Assembly: GCF_030116705.1 (NCBI RefSeq)
Contig: NZ_JAOTIK010000001.1
Span: forward strand, 1,116,001-1,180,000
DNA: 64,000 nt
Direction: 5' to 3'
Source of the DNA: Streptomyces sp. ML-6
GTDB lineage: Bacteria > Actinomycetota > Actinomycetes > Streptomycetales > Streptomycetaceae
Position numbers and translations under genes: made by a program. The notes below the pieces were generated by a model. The model saw only the letters and a program-made list of their open reading frames with translations, had not been told where the DNA came from and did no database searches. Positions within the stretch are counted from its first letter, which is position 1; every line of letters starts with the position of its first letter. Positions 29,889 through 39,426 of this stretch are shown one piece after another.

Positions 29889-30437
29889 TCAGTCGACCGG
29901 CCAGGCGTCGGCCAGCATCTTGCGCGTGTCGGCGAGCAGCTGCGGCAGCACCTTCGTGTGCCCGACGACCGGCATGAAGTTGGTGTCCCCGCCCCAGCGC
30001 GGCACCAGGTGCTGGTGCAGGTGGGCCGCGATGCCCGCGCCGGCCACCGCGCCCTGGTTCATGCCGATGTTGAAGCCGTGCGCGCCCGAGGCCGACCGCA
30101 GGGCCACCATCGCCCGCTTGGTGAAGTCGGCCAGCTCCATGGTCTCCGGGCCGTCCAGCTCCGTGTAGTCCGCGACGTGCCGGTACGGCACCACCATCAG
30201 ATGGCCGCCGTTGTACGGGTACAGGTTCAGCACGGCGTAGACGTTCCGGCCGCGCGCGATGACGAGCCCGTCCTCGTCGGATTTCGACGGGATGCCGCAG
30301 AACGGGCAGCCGTCGCCGGCCTCCGGACCGGTCGGCTTGTTCTCGCCCTGGATGTACGCCATCCGGTGGGGCGTCCACAGGCGCTGGAACGCGTCGGGCG
30401 TTCCCACTCCGATCTGCTGCTCCGGCTCACTCGTCAT
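29889..30437 (-). CDS. HIT-domain nucleotide hydrolase/transferase
   Basis: The 182-residue product has the histidine-triad motif HLHQHLVPRW in its last third and the FHIT/Ap4A-phosphorylase-like segment LNLYPYNGGHLMVVPYRH. An N-terminal CPFC plus downstream ligands suggests a zinc site. HIT proteins hydrolyse dinucleoside polyphosphates or nucleotide conjugates; the actinobacterial Rv2613c-type member next to pgsA is an Ap4A phosphorylase, so that activity is the best guess. ATG 30437 is preferred (MTSEPEQQ); ATG 30449 is also possible. Here it is separated from pgsA by the EF-G-like and membrane genes. Confidence 0.85.
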   Translation of the reverse strand: MTSEPEQQIGVGTPDAFQRLWTPHRMAYIQGENKPTGPEAGDGCPFCGIPSKSDEDGLVIARGRNVYAVLNLYPYNGGHLMVVPYRHVADYTELDGPETMELADFTKRAMVALRSASGAHGFNIGMNQGAVAGAGIAAHLHQHLVPRWGGDTNFMPVVGHTKVLPQLLADTRKMLADAWPVD

Positions 30438-30516
30438 GGCGATCAGCATATTGCTTCACCCCCGCGGAGCGTGTCGTCGGGGGCGCCCCCCGTGCGCGGA
30501 CGGCGATGCTGAGGCG

Positions 30517-31194
30517 ATGAGCGACCAGCCTTCCGACCCGGCACCTCCCTCCTTCCGGCGCTGGGAGCAGCGCACGGAAGTGCCGCTCCTCGTGGTCTCG
30601 CTGGTCTTCCTGCTCGGTTACGCGGTGCGCGTCCTGGCCCCCGCCGGCGCGGGGTTCTGGCGCGACCTCGCCCTCGTTCTGGTCTGTGCCGCCTGGCTGG
30701 TCTTCGTCGGGGACTACGTCGTACGGCTCCGGCTCAGCGGCCTGGGCATCCGTTTCGTCCGGGTGCACTGGCTGGACACGGTGGTCCTGCTGCTCCCCCT
30801 GCTGCGGCCGCTGCGGCTGATCCGCCTCTACACCGCGGTGCAGCGGCACCGGCGGCAACCGCGGCTGAGCCTGTACGCGCGGGTGATGGCCTACGCCGGG
30901 GTGAGCGCGCTGCTGCTGGGCTTCTCCGCCGCGCTGGCCGTCTACCACCAGGAGCACACGGCGGCGGGGGCCTCGATCCGCACCTTCGGGGACTCGGTGT
31001 GGTGGGCGTGCGCGACGCTCACGACGGTGGGGTACGGGGACGCGGTCCCCGTCACGCCGAGCGGCCGGGTCGTCGCGTCGGGCCTGATGGCCTGCGGGCT
31101 GGCGCTCCTGGGGGCGGTGACGGGCTCGTTCTCGTCGTGGATGCTGCAGGTGTTCCGGCGGGAGGACGAGAAGAGGCCCCCGGAGGGCGGGTAG
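30517..31194 (+). CDS. Voltage-sensor-like potassium channel protein
   Basis: The 225-residue product has the K+ selectivity filter TTVGYGD (about 169-175) in a pore loop between the last two TM helices. Upstream helices include an arginine-spaced S4-like segment (RPLRLIRLYTAVQRHRRQPR, about 87-106). It is therefore a six-TM-type (KvAP/Kch-like) channel subunit, expected to form a tetramer in the cytoplasmic membrane. It starts at ATG 30517 with GAGGCG just upstream; it is divergent from the HIT gene. The 3' end overlaps a bidirectional terminator hairpin. Confidence 0.9.
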   Translation: MSDQPSDPAPPSFRRWEQRTEVPLLVVSLVFLLGYAVRVLAPAGAGFWRDLALVLVCAAWLVFVGDYVVRLRLSGLGIRFVRVHWLDTVVLLLPLLRPLRLIRLYTAVQRHRRQPRLSLYARVMAYAGVSALLLGFSAALAVYHQEHTAAGASIRTFGDSVWWACATLTTVGYGDAVPVTPSGRVVASGLMACGLALLGAVTGSFSSWMLQVFRREDEKRPPEGG

Positions 31195-31210
31195 CTCTCC
31201 GGGGGCCTCT
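31172..31210. terminator. Bidirectional terminator between the K+ channel gene and thrS
   Basis: A perfect 14-bp stem AGAGGCCCCCGGAG/CTCCGGGGGCCTCT straddles the channel stop codon and lies 13 bp past the thrS stop. Confidence 0.85.
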
Positions 31211-31223
31211 CGCGCCGTGTGCG

Positions 31224-33200
31224 TCAGACCTGGACGCGGTCCTCGACGGCCTTCTGGATCTTGGCGATGGCGTCCTCGACGGGGATGCCGTTCTCCTGCG
31301 ATCCGTCGCGGTAGCGGAAGGAGACGGCCCCGTTGGCCATGTCCTCGTCGCCCGCGATGATCATGAAGGGCACCTTGGCCTTCTGCTGGTTGCGGATCTT
31401 CTTCTGCATCCGGTCGGACGAGGCGTCCACGTCGACCCGCAGCCCCTTCTTCCGCGCCTTGGCGGCGAACTCCTGGAGGTAGGGGATGTGCGCGTCACCG
31501 ATCGGGATGCCGACCGCCTGGACCGGGGCCAGCCACACCGGGAACGCGCCCGCGTAGTGCTCCAGCAGCACCGCGAAGAAGCGCTCGATGGAACCGAACA
31601 GGGCGCGGTGGATCATGACCGGGCGCTGCTTGGTGCCGTCCGGGCCGGTGTACTCCAGGTCGAAGCGCTCCGGCAGGTTGAAGTCGAGCTGCACGGTCGA
31701 CATCTGCCAGGTGCGGCCGATGGCGTCCTTGCACTGGACCGAGATCTTCGGGCCGTAGAACGCGGCGCCGCCCGGGTCCGGGACCAGCGGCAGGCCCTGC
31801 TTCTCGGCGACCTGGCGCAGCGTCTCGGTGGCCTCTTCCCAGATCTCGTCCGAGCCGACGAACTTCTCCGGGTCCTTGGTGGAGAGCTCCAGGTAGAAGT
31901 CGGTCAGGCCGTAGTCGCGGAGCAGGTTCAAAACAAAGGTGAGCGTCCGGTCGAGCTCCTCGGCCATCTGCTCCTTGGTGCAGTAGATGTGCGCGTCGTC
32001 CTGCGTGAAGCCGCGCGAGCGGGTCAGACCGTGCACCACGCCGGACTTCTCGTACCGGTACACCGTGCCGAACTCGAAGAGGCGCAGCGGGAGTTCACGG
32101 TACGAACGGCCGCGCGCGTCGAAGATCAGGTTGTGCATCGGGCAGTTCATCGGCTTGAGGTAGTAGTCCACCCCGTCGTCGAGCTGCATGGGCGGGTACA
32201 TGCCCTCGGCGTACCAGTCCAGGTGGCCGGACTTCTCGAAGAGCTTGCCCTTGGTGGCGTGCGGGGAGTAGACGAACTCGTAGCCCTCCTCCTCGTGCCG
32301 GCGGCGCGAGTAGTCCTCCATGGCGCGGCGGATGATGCCGCCCTTGGGGTGGAAGACCGCGAGCCCGGGGCCGATCTCGTCCGGGAAGGAGAAGAGGTCC
32401 AGCTCGTTGCCGAGCTTGCGGTGGTCGCGCTTGGCGGCCTCCTCCAGGAACTCCAGGTGCGCCTTGAGCTCGTCCTTGGTGGGCCAGGCGGTGCCGTAGA
32501 TGCGCTGGAGCATCGGGTTCTTCTCGCTGCCGCGCCAGTACGCCGCGGCGTTGCGCATCAGCTTGAACGCCGGGATGAACCGGGTGGTCGGCAGGTGGGG
32601 GCCCCGGCAGAGGTCCTTCCAGCACAGCTCGCCGGTCTTCGGGTCGAGGTTGTCGTAGATGGTCAGCTCGCCGCCGCCCACCTCGACGTCCGCGCCGTCG
32701 TCGGAGGACGCGGAGCCCTTGATGCCGATGAGCTCCAGCTTGTACGGCTCGTCGGACAGCTCCTCGCGGGCGTCCTCGTCCGTCACGACCCGGCGGGAGA
32801 ACCGCTGGCCCCGCTTCTGGATCTCCTGCATCTTCTTCTCGATGGCCTTGAGGTCCTCGGGGGTGAACGGCTTCTCGACGTCGAAGTCGTAGTAGAAGCC
32901 GTCCTTGACCGGCGGGCCGATGCCCAGCTTGGCCTCGGGGAAGAGCTGCTGCACGGCCTGGGCCATGACGTGCGCGGTGGAGTGCCGCAGGATGTTCAGG
33001 CCGTCCTCGGAGGAGATCTCGACCGGCTCGACGACCTCGCCGTCGGCGACGACGTGCGCGAGGTCCTTCAGCTCGCCGGCGACCCGGGCCGCGACGACGG
33101 TGCGCTCGCCGGGGAAGAGCTCGGCCGCCGTAGTGCCCGTCGTCACCACGCGCTCTTCCCGCTCGGAATCGCGTTGGATGGTCACACGGACGTCTGACAC
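31224..33200 (-). CDS. thrS: Threonyl-tRNA synthetase
   Basis: The 658-residue class II synthetase charges tRNA-Thr. It has an N-terminal TGS domain (1-65), an editing domain (about 70-235), and the catalytic core with zinc ligands visible as PMNCPMHN (Cys about 353), RGFTQDDAH (His about 404) and [10 protein letters not shown] (His about 531). A C-terminal anticodon-binding domain (about 555-658) follows. It starts at GTG 33200 with CAGGAGAG upstream. I found no T-box leader. Transcription ends at a shared hairpin with the channel gene. Confidence 0.97.
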   Translation of the reverse strand: MSDVRVTIQRDSEREERVVTTGTTAAELFPGERTVVAARVAGELKDLAHVVADGEVVEPVEISSEDGLNILRHSTAHVMAQAVQQLFPEAKLGIGPPVKDGFYYDFDVEKPFTPEDLKAIEKKMQEIQKRGQRFSRRVVTDEDAREELSDEPYKLELIGIKGSASSDDGADVEVGGGELTIYDNLDPKTGELCWKDLCRGPHLPTTRFIPAFKLMRNAAAYWRGSEKNPMLQRIYGTAWPTKDELKAHLEFLEEAAKRDHRKLGNELDLFSFPDEIGPGLAVFHPKGGIIRRAMEDYSRRRHEEEGYEFVYSPHATKGKLFEKSGHLDWYAEGMYPPMQLDDGVDYYLKPMNCPMHNLIFDARGRSYRELPLRLFEFGTVYRYEKSGVVHGLTRSRGFTQDDAHIYCTKEQMAEELDRTLTFVLNLLRDYGLTDFYLELSTKDPEKFVGSDEIWEEATETLRQVAEKQGLPLVPDPGGAAFYGPKISVQCKDAIGRTWQMSTVQLDFNLPERFDLEYTGPDGTKQRPVMIHRALFGSIERFFAVLLEHYAGAFPVWLAPVQAVGIPIGDAHIPYLQEFAAKARKKGLRVDVDASSDRMQKKIRNQQKAKVPFMIIAGDEDMANGAVSFRYRDGSQENGIPVEDAIAKIQKAVEDRVQV

Positions 33201-33339
33201 CGGTCTCTCCTGACTCAGGGGGAACGCACGCGTTCGCTGTGCGCGTGCGATACGAATCGTACCGAGCCGCGGCCCCCCTCTGCGAAACGGTTCTGGCGCC
33301 GGGCCCCACCGCCACCCCCGCGGTCCCTTCCCCGCGGCC

Positions 33340-34614
33340 CTATTCGCCGGTGCACGCCTCCTCGAAATGATCGACGTTCTCCTGGAGCGACTTCATCAGC
33401 CGGTCCCGCTCCGCCTCGTCCACCTGCACGGGCACCACCTGCGTGGTGCGGGTCAGCAGCCGGAAGCCGCCGCGGCTCTCCAGCCGGCCCTCCACCCTGA
33501 CCGGCAGCCCCACCAGATGGGCCTGCCCGGCGATCCGGTACGCCTCCTCGTCCAGCTCCAGCCGTACGTGCGGCACCTCGGCGCCCGCCAGCACCCGCAG
33601 CCGCACGATGCCCGGTCCGCGCGGTGCCGAGCGGCGCATCCTGACCACGGCGCCGGTGATCCGGACCGTCACGGCGGGTTCGTTACTGAGGTAGCGGGCG
33701 CCCGCCCGGCGCAGGGCGGGCAGGTCGCCCGGGGAGAACTCCACCGGTTCGGGCCGGGGCGGGCAGCCCTCGGGGGTCCCGGCGGCGGGCGCCCACTCCA
33801 GGGCGATCCCGGCCCCTTCCGAGCCCCGGACCAGGGCGACGAGGGCCTCGGTGAGCTCGCGGCTGACGCCCGCCCCGACCGCCGTGTCGAAGGCTTCGAA
33901 GCCGCCGGTGGCCCGCTGGTAGTCCACCGCCTCGCGGGCGGCGTGCAGGGCGTGGTGGAGCCGTACGACGACGGCACGGCCCGCCTCGACCGGGAGGTAG
34001 GCGGTCAGCTCCCGGCCGCCGGGCTCGGGTCCGACGAGGACGTCGTCCAGCGCCGCCCCGGCCCTCCGGCGGTGCCGTGCGCCGTGGTGGCCGGTGCGGT
34101 TCCGCACGGCGAGGGCTCCGGCCAGCAGGATCTGCCGGGCGGCGGTGTGCAGCCGCTCGGCCCGGACCCAGCCGGTCGCCCCCGCCGTGCCCGCGGCCGG
34201 TTCGGGGACCTCGCGCCACCAGCGGATCGCGTCGCTGGGCACGGCGAGGGAGACCAGTACGTCGCGGGCGAAGGGCGCGGCGCTGCGGGCGAGTGCGGTG
34301 AGCGCCTCGCCGAGGAGGTCCTCGCTGTCGGGGAAGGCGGTGCTGTCGGGGACGAGCAGGCTGGTGACGCCGCCGGGCGGGGCGGGCGGGCCCGGCGGGG
34401 TCCAGCGGCCGTAGCGCCCGGCCGCGCCGCCCCGGCGCCGCCAGCCGTGCCGGGCGAGGAGGGCGGCGAGGACCGCGGGATCGACGCGGGCCGGGTCCGG
34501 GATGTCCCCCGGCGGTGCGGAGGGGCGGGACCAGGGCCGGGCGGGTTCGCCGGGGCCCGGGCGGGTGGCCGACGGGATCGCCCCGTCGGCGGGCTCGTCC
34601 ATCGGCCGGGGCAT
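33340..34614 (-). CDS. Uncharacterised protein coupled to a DUF4365 gene
   Basis: The 424-residue, Arg/Ala/Pro-rich soluble protein has no TM segment and no motif I recognise. The last ~120 residues alternate hydrophobic and charged residues in a beta-rich pattern ([40 protein letters not shown]) that resembles an OB-like or nucleic-acid-binding module; this is only an impression. The ATG at 34614 is preceded by GGAG and overlaps the DUF4365 stop as TGATG, so the two proteins are translated together and probably act together. It precedes thrS on the same strand. Confidence 0.75.
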   Translation of the reverse strand: MPRPMDEPADGAIPSATRPGPGEPARPWSRPSAPPGDIPDPARVDPAVLAALLARHGWRRRGGAAGRYGRWTPPGPPAPPGGVTSLLVPDSTAFPDSEDLLGEALTALARSAAPFARDVLVSLAVPSDAIRWWREVPEPAAGTAGATGWVRAERLHTAARQILLAGALAVRNRTGHHGARHRRRAGAALDDVLVGPEPGGRELTAYLPVEAGRAVVVRLHHALHAAREAVDYQRATGGFEAFDTAVGAGVSRELTEALVALVRGSEGAGIALEWAPAAGTPEGCPPRPEPVEFSPGDLPALRRAGARYLSNEPAVTVRITGAVVRMRRSAPRGPGIVRLRVLAGAEVPHVRLELDEEAYRIAGQAHLVGLPVRVEGRLESRGGFRLLTRTTQVVPVQVDEAERDRLMKSLQENVDHFEEACTGE

Positions 34615-35240
34615 CAGGGTCTCCCTCCGGCCCCTACGCGGGCCATGATCTCGCAGAGCGCCCGGTCGTCGAAGATGCGCGAGGTGGGGATCCGCACGGT
34701 GGTCCTGTGCCGGCCCGTCACCGGGTGTCCGGCCAGGTTGGTCCAGTAGCAGCAGTGCCGCAGGTCGAGCCGGTCGTGCCCGGCGCGCAGCCAGGCGTCC
34801 CGGCTGCGCGGCACGATCATCACGACGAGGATCTTGTGCACCGACACCGGGGTCCGGGCGAGCTTCACGAGGTGGGCGTTGTCCAGCGTGAAGGAGAACG
34901 CCGGTCCCGGCGGCCGGGGCGGCAGCTGGTAGGTGCATTTGAGCTGCACCTTGATGGTCACCTCGTCGTCCACGGCGTGGCCGGGGGCGCCGTGGCTGAC
35001 GTGCCAGTCGATGCCGTTGTCGGGGAAGGGCTGCGACAGGGAGCATCCCGCCGCGGCCGCGACCGCGTGCAGATAGCCCACCTGGAGGGTCTCCATGCAG
35101 GCGGTGGTGGCGAGTGTGCCGCGCAGCGGGGCGATCCGCTGGGGCAGCAGTCCGCTCGGTTCGGGCTGCGCGAGCGCCATGGCTGCGAGTGCCTCCCGGG
35201 CTGTGCCGATCGGGGTTCTTCGGTGCGGGGTGGCGGACAA
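34614..35240 (-). CDS. DUF4365-domain protein
   Basis: The product is up to 208 residues, with the DUF4365 core. GIDWHVS (about 76-82), DDEVTIKVQLKCT (about 91-103) and a following hydrophobic strand resemble the D-x-n-E/Q-x-K arrangement of PD-(D/E)XK nucleases, to which DUF4365 has been related. A nuclease role is therefore possible but unproven. The frame starts at TTG 35240; an internal ATG at 35180 (MALAQPEP) with GGGAGG upstream is an equally likely start, giving 188 residues. It is coupled by TGATG to the unknown gene downstream and divergent from a DnaQ-like exonuclease gene. Confidence 0.78.
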   Translation of the reverse strand: MSATPHRRTPIGTAREALAAMALAQPEPSGLLPQRIAPLRGTLATTACMETLQVGYLHAVAAAAGCSLSQPFPDNGIDWHVSHGAPGHAVDDEVTIKVQLKCTYQLPPRPPGPAFSFTLDNAHLVKLARTPVSVHKILVVMIVPRSRDAWLRAGHDRLDLRHCCYWTNLAGHPVTGRHRTTVRIPTSRIFDDRALCEIMARVGAGGRP

Positions 35241-35373
35241 CTTCCTTACCCGTCAACTGTGTTGTCACCGCAGGGAGCGGCCCGCAAACGGCGTACCAGG
35301 CAAAGCGCGCGGGTATCACCGAACCGGGCAGGGGAATCACACCGCCTGCCGTCCGGACACGAGGAGTTCGGGG

Positions 35374-36099
35374 ATGACTCATTGGTACGAGGGGCCGCTG
35401 GCCGCTTTTGACACCGAGACAACAGGAGTCGACGTCGAGGGGGACCGGATCGTTTCGGCCGCCCTGGTCGTCCAGGACGTGGCGGGCGGGCGGATGCGCG
35501 TCACCCGCTGGCTGGTGAATCCGGGCATTCCGGTGCCCCCGGGGGCGATCGAGATCCACGGTCTGACCGACGACCACCTGCGGCGCAACGGCCGTTGGCC
35601 GGCTCCGGTGGTGGAGGAGATAGGCCGGGCGCTGGCCGAGCAGTGCGCGGCCGGGCGCCCGCTGGTCGTGATGAACGCACCGTTCGACCTGACGCTGCTG
35701 GACCGGGAGCTGAAGCGGCACCGGGCCTCGTCGCTCGCCCACTACCTCCAGCAAACGCCGCTGTGCGTGCTGGATCCGCGCGTGCTCGACAAGCACCTGG
35801 ACCGCTACCGCAAGGGACGACGCACCCTCACCGATCTCTGCGAGCTGTACGGCGTGGTGCTCGACGGCGCGCACGACGCCGCGGCCGACGCGGCGGCGGC
35901 GCTGGAGCTGGTGCGGGCGGTGGCGCGGCGGTTCTCGTCGCGTCTGGAGCGGCTGACCCCGGCGGAGCTGCACACCCTGCAGGCCGTGTGGCACGCGGCG
36001 CAGGCGCGCGGCCTGCAGGCGTGGTTCGCGAAGAACGGCACCGAGGAGGCGGTGGATCCGGCGTGGCCGCTGCGCCCGGCGCTTCCCGTCGTGGCGTGA
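35374..36099 (+). CDS. DnaQ-like 3'-5' exonuclease
   Basis: The 241-residue product has the DEDDh exonuclease motifs: ExoI FDTETTG (12-18), an ExoII-like MNAPFDLTLLD (about 99-109) and ExoIII with GAHDAAADAAAA (His about 168, Asp about 173). It resembles stand-alone epsilon-like exonucleases, which trim DNA 3' ends in repair or turnover. It starts at ATG 35374 with GAGGAG 7 nt upstream. It is divergent from the DUF4365 pair, with about 130 bp between them. A hairpin shared with the next tRNA follows. Confidence 0.92.
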   Translation: MTHWYEGPLAAFDTETTGVDVEGDRIVSAALVVQDVAGGRMRVTRWLVNPGIPVPPGAIEIHGLTDDHLRRNGRWPAPVVEEIGRALAEQCAAGRPLVVMNAPFDLTLLDRELKRHRASSLAHYLQQTPLCVLDPRVLDKHLDRYRKGRRTLTDLCELYGVVLDGAHDAAADAAAALELVRAVARRFSSRLERLTPAELHTLQAVWHAAQARGLQAWFAKNGTEEAVDPAWPLRPALPVVA

Positions 36100-36160
36100 G
36101 GTGACCGGCCGCCCGGTCCGGGTGCGCCGCCCGCGGAGGGAAACTGCGGTGGGAAACAGA

Positions 36161-36195
36161 AGACCGGTCCGTCGTTGTCACTGACGGACCGGCCT
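36161..36195 (-). terminator. Terminator of tRNA-Val(CAC) copy 1
   Basis: A 13-bp stem AGACCGGTCCGTC/GACGGACCGGCCT (one wobble) lies 8 bp past the tRNA 3' end. A TCTGTTT tract follows on the minus strand. Confidence 0.75.
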
Positions 36196-36203
36196 CTTCC
36201 GGG

Positions 36204-36275
36204 TGGGCGATACTGGGTTCGAACCAGTGACCTCTTCGGTGTGAACGAAGCGCTCTCCCACTGAGCTAATCGCCC
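36204..36275 (-). tRNA. tRNA-Val (anticodon CAC), copy 1
   Basis: A 72-nt cloverleaf: acceptor GGGCGAT/ATCGCCC with discriminator A, anticodon loop TTCACAC inside stem CTTCG/CGAAG, and T-arm GGTTCGAACC. CCA is not encoded. The copy at 39824-39895 is identical. Confidence 0.97.
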
Positions 36276-36288
36276 GGGAACGGGTTGA

Positions 36289-36318
36289 ACCATACAGGGC
36301 TCGGCGGGTCGGGTTCAA
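36289..36318 (-). promoter_or_regulatory. Promoter of tRNA-Val(CAC) copy 1
   Basis: On the minus strand, TTGAAC (36313-36318) and TATGGT (36289-36294) are 18 bp apart, and the -10 ends 14 bp before the tRNA. The -35 overlaps the stop codon of the SRPBCC gene. Confidence 0.55.
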
Positions 36319-36761
36319 ACTCCTTCCAGCCGGGCCGTCAGTCCCCGCCGTCCGGCGCGCATCATCAGGGCGTGGTTGGCGCGGAAGACCGGGCGTCCGG
36401 GCACCGCGAGGAGCCGCATCAGCCGCTTGCGCACCTCGACCTCCTGCTCGTAGACGGCCCGGCTGCCGTCGCCGTGCGGGGTGACCGTCCACCGGGCCCA
36501 GCCCTCCAGATCGCCGTCGAGGGTCGCCTCGACGACCCGGGCACCCGGATCGCGGCGGCTCTCGCGGACGGTCATGACGAGGTCGTACGGGAGGGCGGAG
36601 CGGATCCGGGCGGTGCCGGTGGTGGCGTCGAGCGAGACGACCTCGCGGAACTGCGGCCACCAGCGCGGGTAGTCGTCGGCGCGCAGGAGGATCTCGTAGA
36701 CGGTGTCGGGCGGACCGGGAAGGTCCCAGATGCTCAGGAAGCGGTAGTGACTCCAGTCCAT
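36315..36761 (-). CDS. SRPBCC/START-like ligand-binding protein
   Basis: The 148-residue product fits the polyketide-cyclase/START-like fold. It has an N-terminal strand, a helix with the VYEILLRADDYPRWWPQ segment (about 21-37), a curved sheet including ARWTVTPHGDGSRAVYEQEV, and a long C-terminal helix (about 122-145). Such proteins bind small hydrophobic ligands; substrate unknown. It starts at ATG 36761. It lies between a tRNA and a divergent membrane-protein gene. Confidence 0.82.
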   Translation of the reverse strand: MDWSHYRFLSIWDLPGPPDTVYEILLRADDYPRWWPQFREVVSLDATTGTARIRSALPYDLVMTVRESRRDPGARVVEATLDGDLEGWARWTVTPHGDGSRAVYEQEVEVRKRLMRLLAVPGRPVFRANHALMMRAGRRGLTARLEGV

Positions 36762-36808
36762 GGTCCCAGTCTGCGCGTACTCAGCCGGGGAACTGAGTAT
36801 CCGAGCGC

Positions 36809-39373
36809 ATGTTTGAACCTGTGGCTCGCACCACACTCCGTGGCATGGAACATGTGCCGCCGCCCGCCGAGGAATTGGCGCTCCTCGATCACGAACTGGC
36901 CCGACTGGACGCCCGCCGGTCCCAGTTGCTGGTTCGCCGTGCCTGGCTGGTGAGTGTGCTGACGCCGCCCGCAGCGGCGCAGCCCCCGCCGCAGTTCGCC
37001 GGTTCGTCCGGGCCTCCCCCGCCCGGCCCGGTCCCGTTCGGGTCACCGGCCCCGCGGGCCGAGCAGCGCAGTGCGCAGAACGTGCTGCTCACCCTGGGCG
37101 GTCTGCTGCTGGCGATCGCCGCGATCGCCTTCACCCTGGTCAGTTGGGGCCACATGGGGATCGCCGGCCGTTCGGCGGTGCTCGCCGTGGTGACGCTCGC
37201 CGCGCTCGCCACCCCCGCCCTGCTGCTGCGCCGCGGACTGTCCTCGACGGCCGAGTCGCTCGCCGCCCTGGCCTCGGTGCTGATGGTCCTGGACGCGTAC
37301 GCCCTGCACCGGGTGGCGGTTCCGGAGGCCGGCGGTGCCGGTTTCGCCGCGGTCGCCTCGGCGGTGCTCGCGGTGCTGTGGTGCGCGTACGGGCTGCTGC
37401 TGGACCGGCTGCGGCTGCCGCTGCCCCTGGCGGTGGTGAGCGCGCAGTTGCCGTTGCTGCTGTGGGCGTGGTCGGCGGGGGCCGGTGCCTCGGCGTTCGG
37501 CTGGGCGCTGTTGCTGACGGCCGCTCTGGACTGCGCGATCGCCGTGCGGGTCACGCGGCTCCCGGTGCGGGTGACCGCCTGTGTCGGTTGCTGGACGACG
37601 GGGCTGCTGGGGCTGCTGGTGGCCCTGGGGCAGTCCGTCTCGGCCGGGTCCGCCCCGGCCGCGCTGGCTCCGGCCGCGCTGCTGCTCACGGGTGCGGCGA
37701 TCGCACTGGCCGGGGCGTGGCGCGCGCCGGCGGGGTTCGCGGTGGCCGGTGGTCTGCTGGCGGGGCTGTGCGGGGTGGCCGCGGTGGGCGGTGTGCTGCG
37801 GGCCGGGGCGGACTGGAACTGGTCGGTTCCGGTGTACCTGCTGTGCGGGGTGGTGCTGCTGGTGGCCGTGCGCGCCCCGTTGCCGCGGCCGGTCGGGCAG
37901 GGGGTGCTGTGGGCCTCGTCCGCGGTGGTCGTGGCCGCCGTGCTGGAGGCGCTGCCCGCGGTCGGGGTGTCGTTGCTGGGTCCGGTGCCGCGGCTGGACG
38001 AGGTGTGGTCCGGGGTGCCCGACGGTGGTGTGCGGGGTGCGCTGGGGGCCGGTGGTCCGGCGTGGTCCCACATGAGCGCGGCTCCGGTGGTGCTGTTGGT
38101 GGTGGCCGGTCTGGCGGCGTGGGCGCACCGCTCGTGGGACCGGCTGGTCCGGGCGGTGGGGCCGGTGGTGTCGCCGGGCGCTTCCTGGCGGGGCGTGGCG
38201 GGGGCCGTGGCGCTGGGGCTCGGCTGGGCGGGGCTCGTCGTGTTGCCCGCGGTGCTGGGGTTCCCGTACGCGGCGGCGGTGGCGGCGCAGTCGATGCTGG
38301 TCGCCGGGGCGTTCGCGGTGGCGGTGGCGGGGTTGCGCCGGGGCGCGAGCGCCCCGGGGGCGACCGCGCTGGTGTGCGCCCTGGCCGGTGCAGTGAGCGT
38401 GGGACTGCTCTCGCTCGCCGCGCAGGGGGCGACGTACGCGGTGTTCGCGGTCCTGCTGGTGGTGTGTGCGGCGGCCGCCGTGCTGCTCGAGGGTGTCGCG
38501 GGACCGGTGGCGCAGTCCCCCGGCGCCCCGGTGGCGCCCTCCGTCCGGTTGCCGTGGATCGCGCAGACTGTGGCCGGGTGCGGGGCCGTGCTCTGCGCGA
38601 CGGTGCTCGCCCGTGCGCTCGGGGCCTCGTGGGGGCTGCCCGTCCATCAGGCGGCGCCGGTCCTGCTGGTCGTCCCCGTGGCGACGGTGCTGCTCGGGGC
38701 CCGGCTGGGAAGCCGTCCGAGCGCGCTCCCGGTGGAGCTGGCCGGGGCCTCGGCGGCGGCGGTGGCGATCTGCATGGCCCTGCCGGACCTGCCGTTCCTG
38801 GCCCTGGTGCTGGCGCTGTGCGGCGTACTGGCGGCGGGTACGGCCGTACGGGCCGAACGGCGGCCGGTCGCCGGGTATCTGGCGGTGGCGCTGTTCGTCC
38901 TGGCCACCTGGGTGCGGCTGTCGGCCTCGGAGGTGTCGGACCCGGAGGCGTACACGCTGCCGGTGACGGTGCCCGCCCTGGTGATCGGTGCGCTGCGCCG
39001 GCGCCGGGACGCGGAGACGTCGTCGTGGACGGCCTACGGGCCGGGGCTCGCGGCGACGCTGGTGCCGAGCCTCTTCGCGGCCTGGATCGATCCGCACTGG
39101 CTGCGGCCCCTGTTGCTCGGTGTGGCGGCGCTCGTGATCACGCTGGCGGGTGCACGGCTGCGGCTGCAGGCGCTGTTGCTGCTCGGTGGTGCGGTGCTCG
39201 CGCTGGACGCCCTGCACGAACTGGCGCCGTACGTGGTCCAGGTCGTCGGCGCGCTGCCGCGCTGGCTGCCGCCCGCGCTGGCCGGGCTGCTGCTGGTGGT
39301 CGTCGGGGCGACGTACGAACAGCGGCTGCGCGACGCGCGGCGGCTGAAGGAGACCCTGGGCAGGATGCGCTGA
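36809..39373 (+). CDS. Large polytopic membrane protein (SCO7613 C-terminal-domain-like)
   Basis: The 854-residue product has a short coiled N-terminus (EELALLDHELARLDARRSQLL, about 21-41), a Pro-rich linker (52-85) and then about 20 consecutive hydrophobic segments. The coiled start and the multi-TM body resemble the streptomycete family named after SCO7613; no function is known for it. The ATG at 36809 or the one at 36845 (MEHVPPP) could be used; neither has a clear ribosome-binding site. The DNA is extremely G-rich on the coding strand. A hairpin follows the stop. Confidence 0.8.
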   Translation: MFEPVARTTLRGMEHVPPPAEELALLDHELARLDARRSQLLVRRAWLVSVLTPPAAAQPPPQFAGSSGPPPPGPVPFGSPAPRAEQRSAQNVLLTLGGLLLAIAAIAFTLVSWGHMGIAGRSAVLAVVTLAALATPALLLRRGLSSTAESLAALASVLMVLDAYALHRVAVPEAGGAGFAAVASAVLAVLWCAYGLLLDRLRLPLPLAVVSAQLPLLLWAWSAGAGASAFGWALLLTAALDCAIAVRVTRLPVRVTACVGCWTTGLLGLLVALGQSVSAGSAPAALAPAALLLTGAAIALAGAWRAPAGFAVAGGLLAGLCGVAAVGGVLRAGADWNWSVPVYLLCGVVLLVAVRAPLPRPVGQGVLWASSAVVVAAVLEALPAVGVSLLGPVPRLDEVWSGVPDGGVRGALGAGGPAWSHMSAAPVVLLVVAGLAAWAHRSWDRLVRAVGPVVSPGASWRGVAGAVALGLGWAGLVVLPAVLGFPYAAAVAAQSMLVAGAFAVAVAGLRRGASAPGATALVCALAGAVSVGLLSLAAQGATYAVFAVLLVVCAAAAVLLEGVAGPVAQSPGAPVAPSVRLPWIAQTVAGCGAVLCATVLARALGASWGLPVHQAAPVLLVVPVATVLLGARLGSRPSALPVELAGASAAAVAICMALPDLPFLALVLALCGVLAAGTAVRAERRPVAGYLAVALFVLATWVRLSASEVSDPEAYTLPVTVPALVIGALRRRRDAETSSWTAYGPGLAATLVPSLFAAWIDPHWLRPLLLGVAALVITLAGARLRLQALLLLGGAVLALDALHELAPYVVQVVGALPRWLPPALAGLLLVVVGATYEQRLRDARRLKETLGRMR

Positions 39374-39385
39374 CGGGGCGTCGCA

Positions 39386-39426
39386 CGGCCGGTCCGGGGT
39401 GCCCCCGCGGGGCTCCGGGCCGGCCG
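39386..39426 (+). terminator. Terminator after the large membrane protein gene
   Basis: CGGCCGGTCCGG pairs with CCGGGCCGGCCG (one mismatch), and a second small GCCCC/GGGGC stem sits in the loop, 12 bp past the stop. There is no T-tract. Confidence 0.65.

Noticed and set aside
33201..33339. T-box leader before thrS
   Set aside because: The 139-bp gap has no T-box sequence or specifier stem; the leader is too short.
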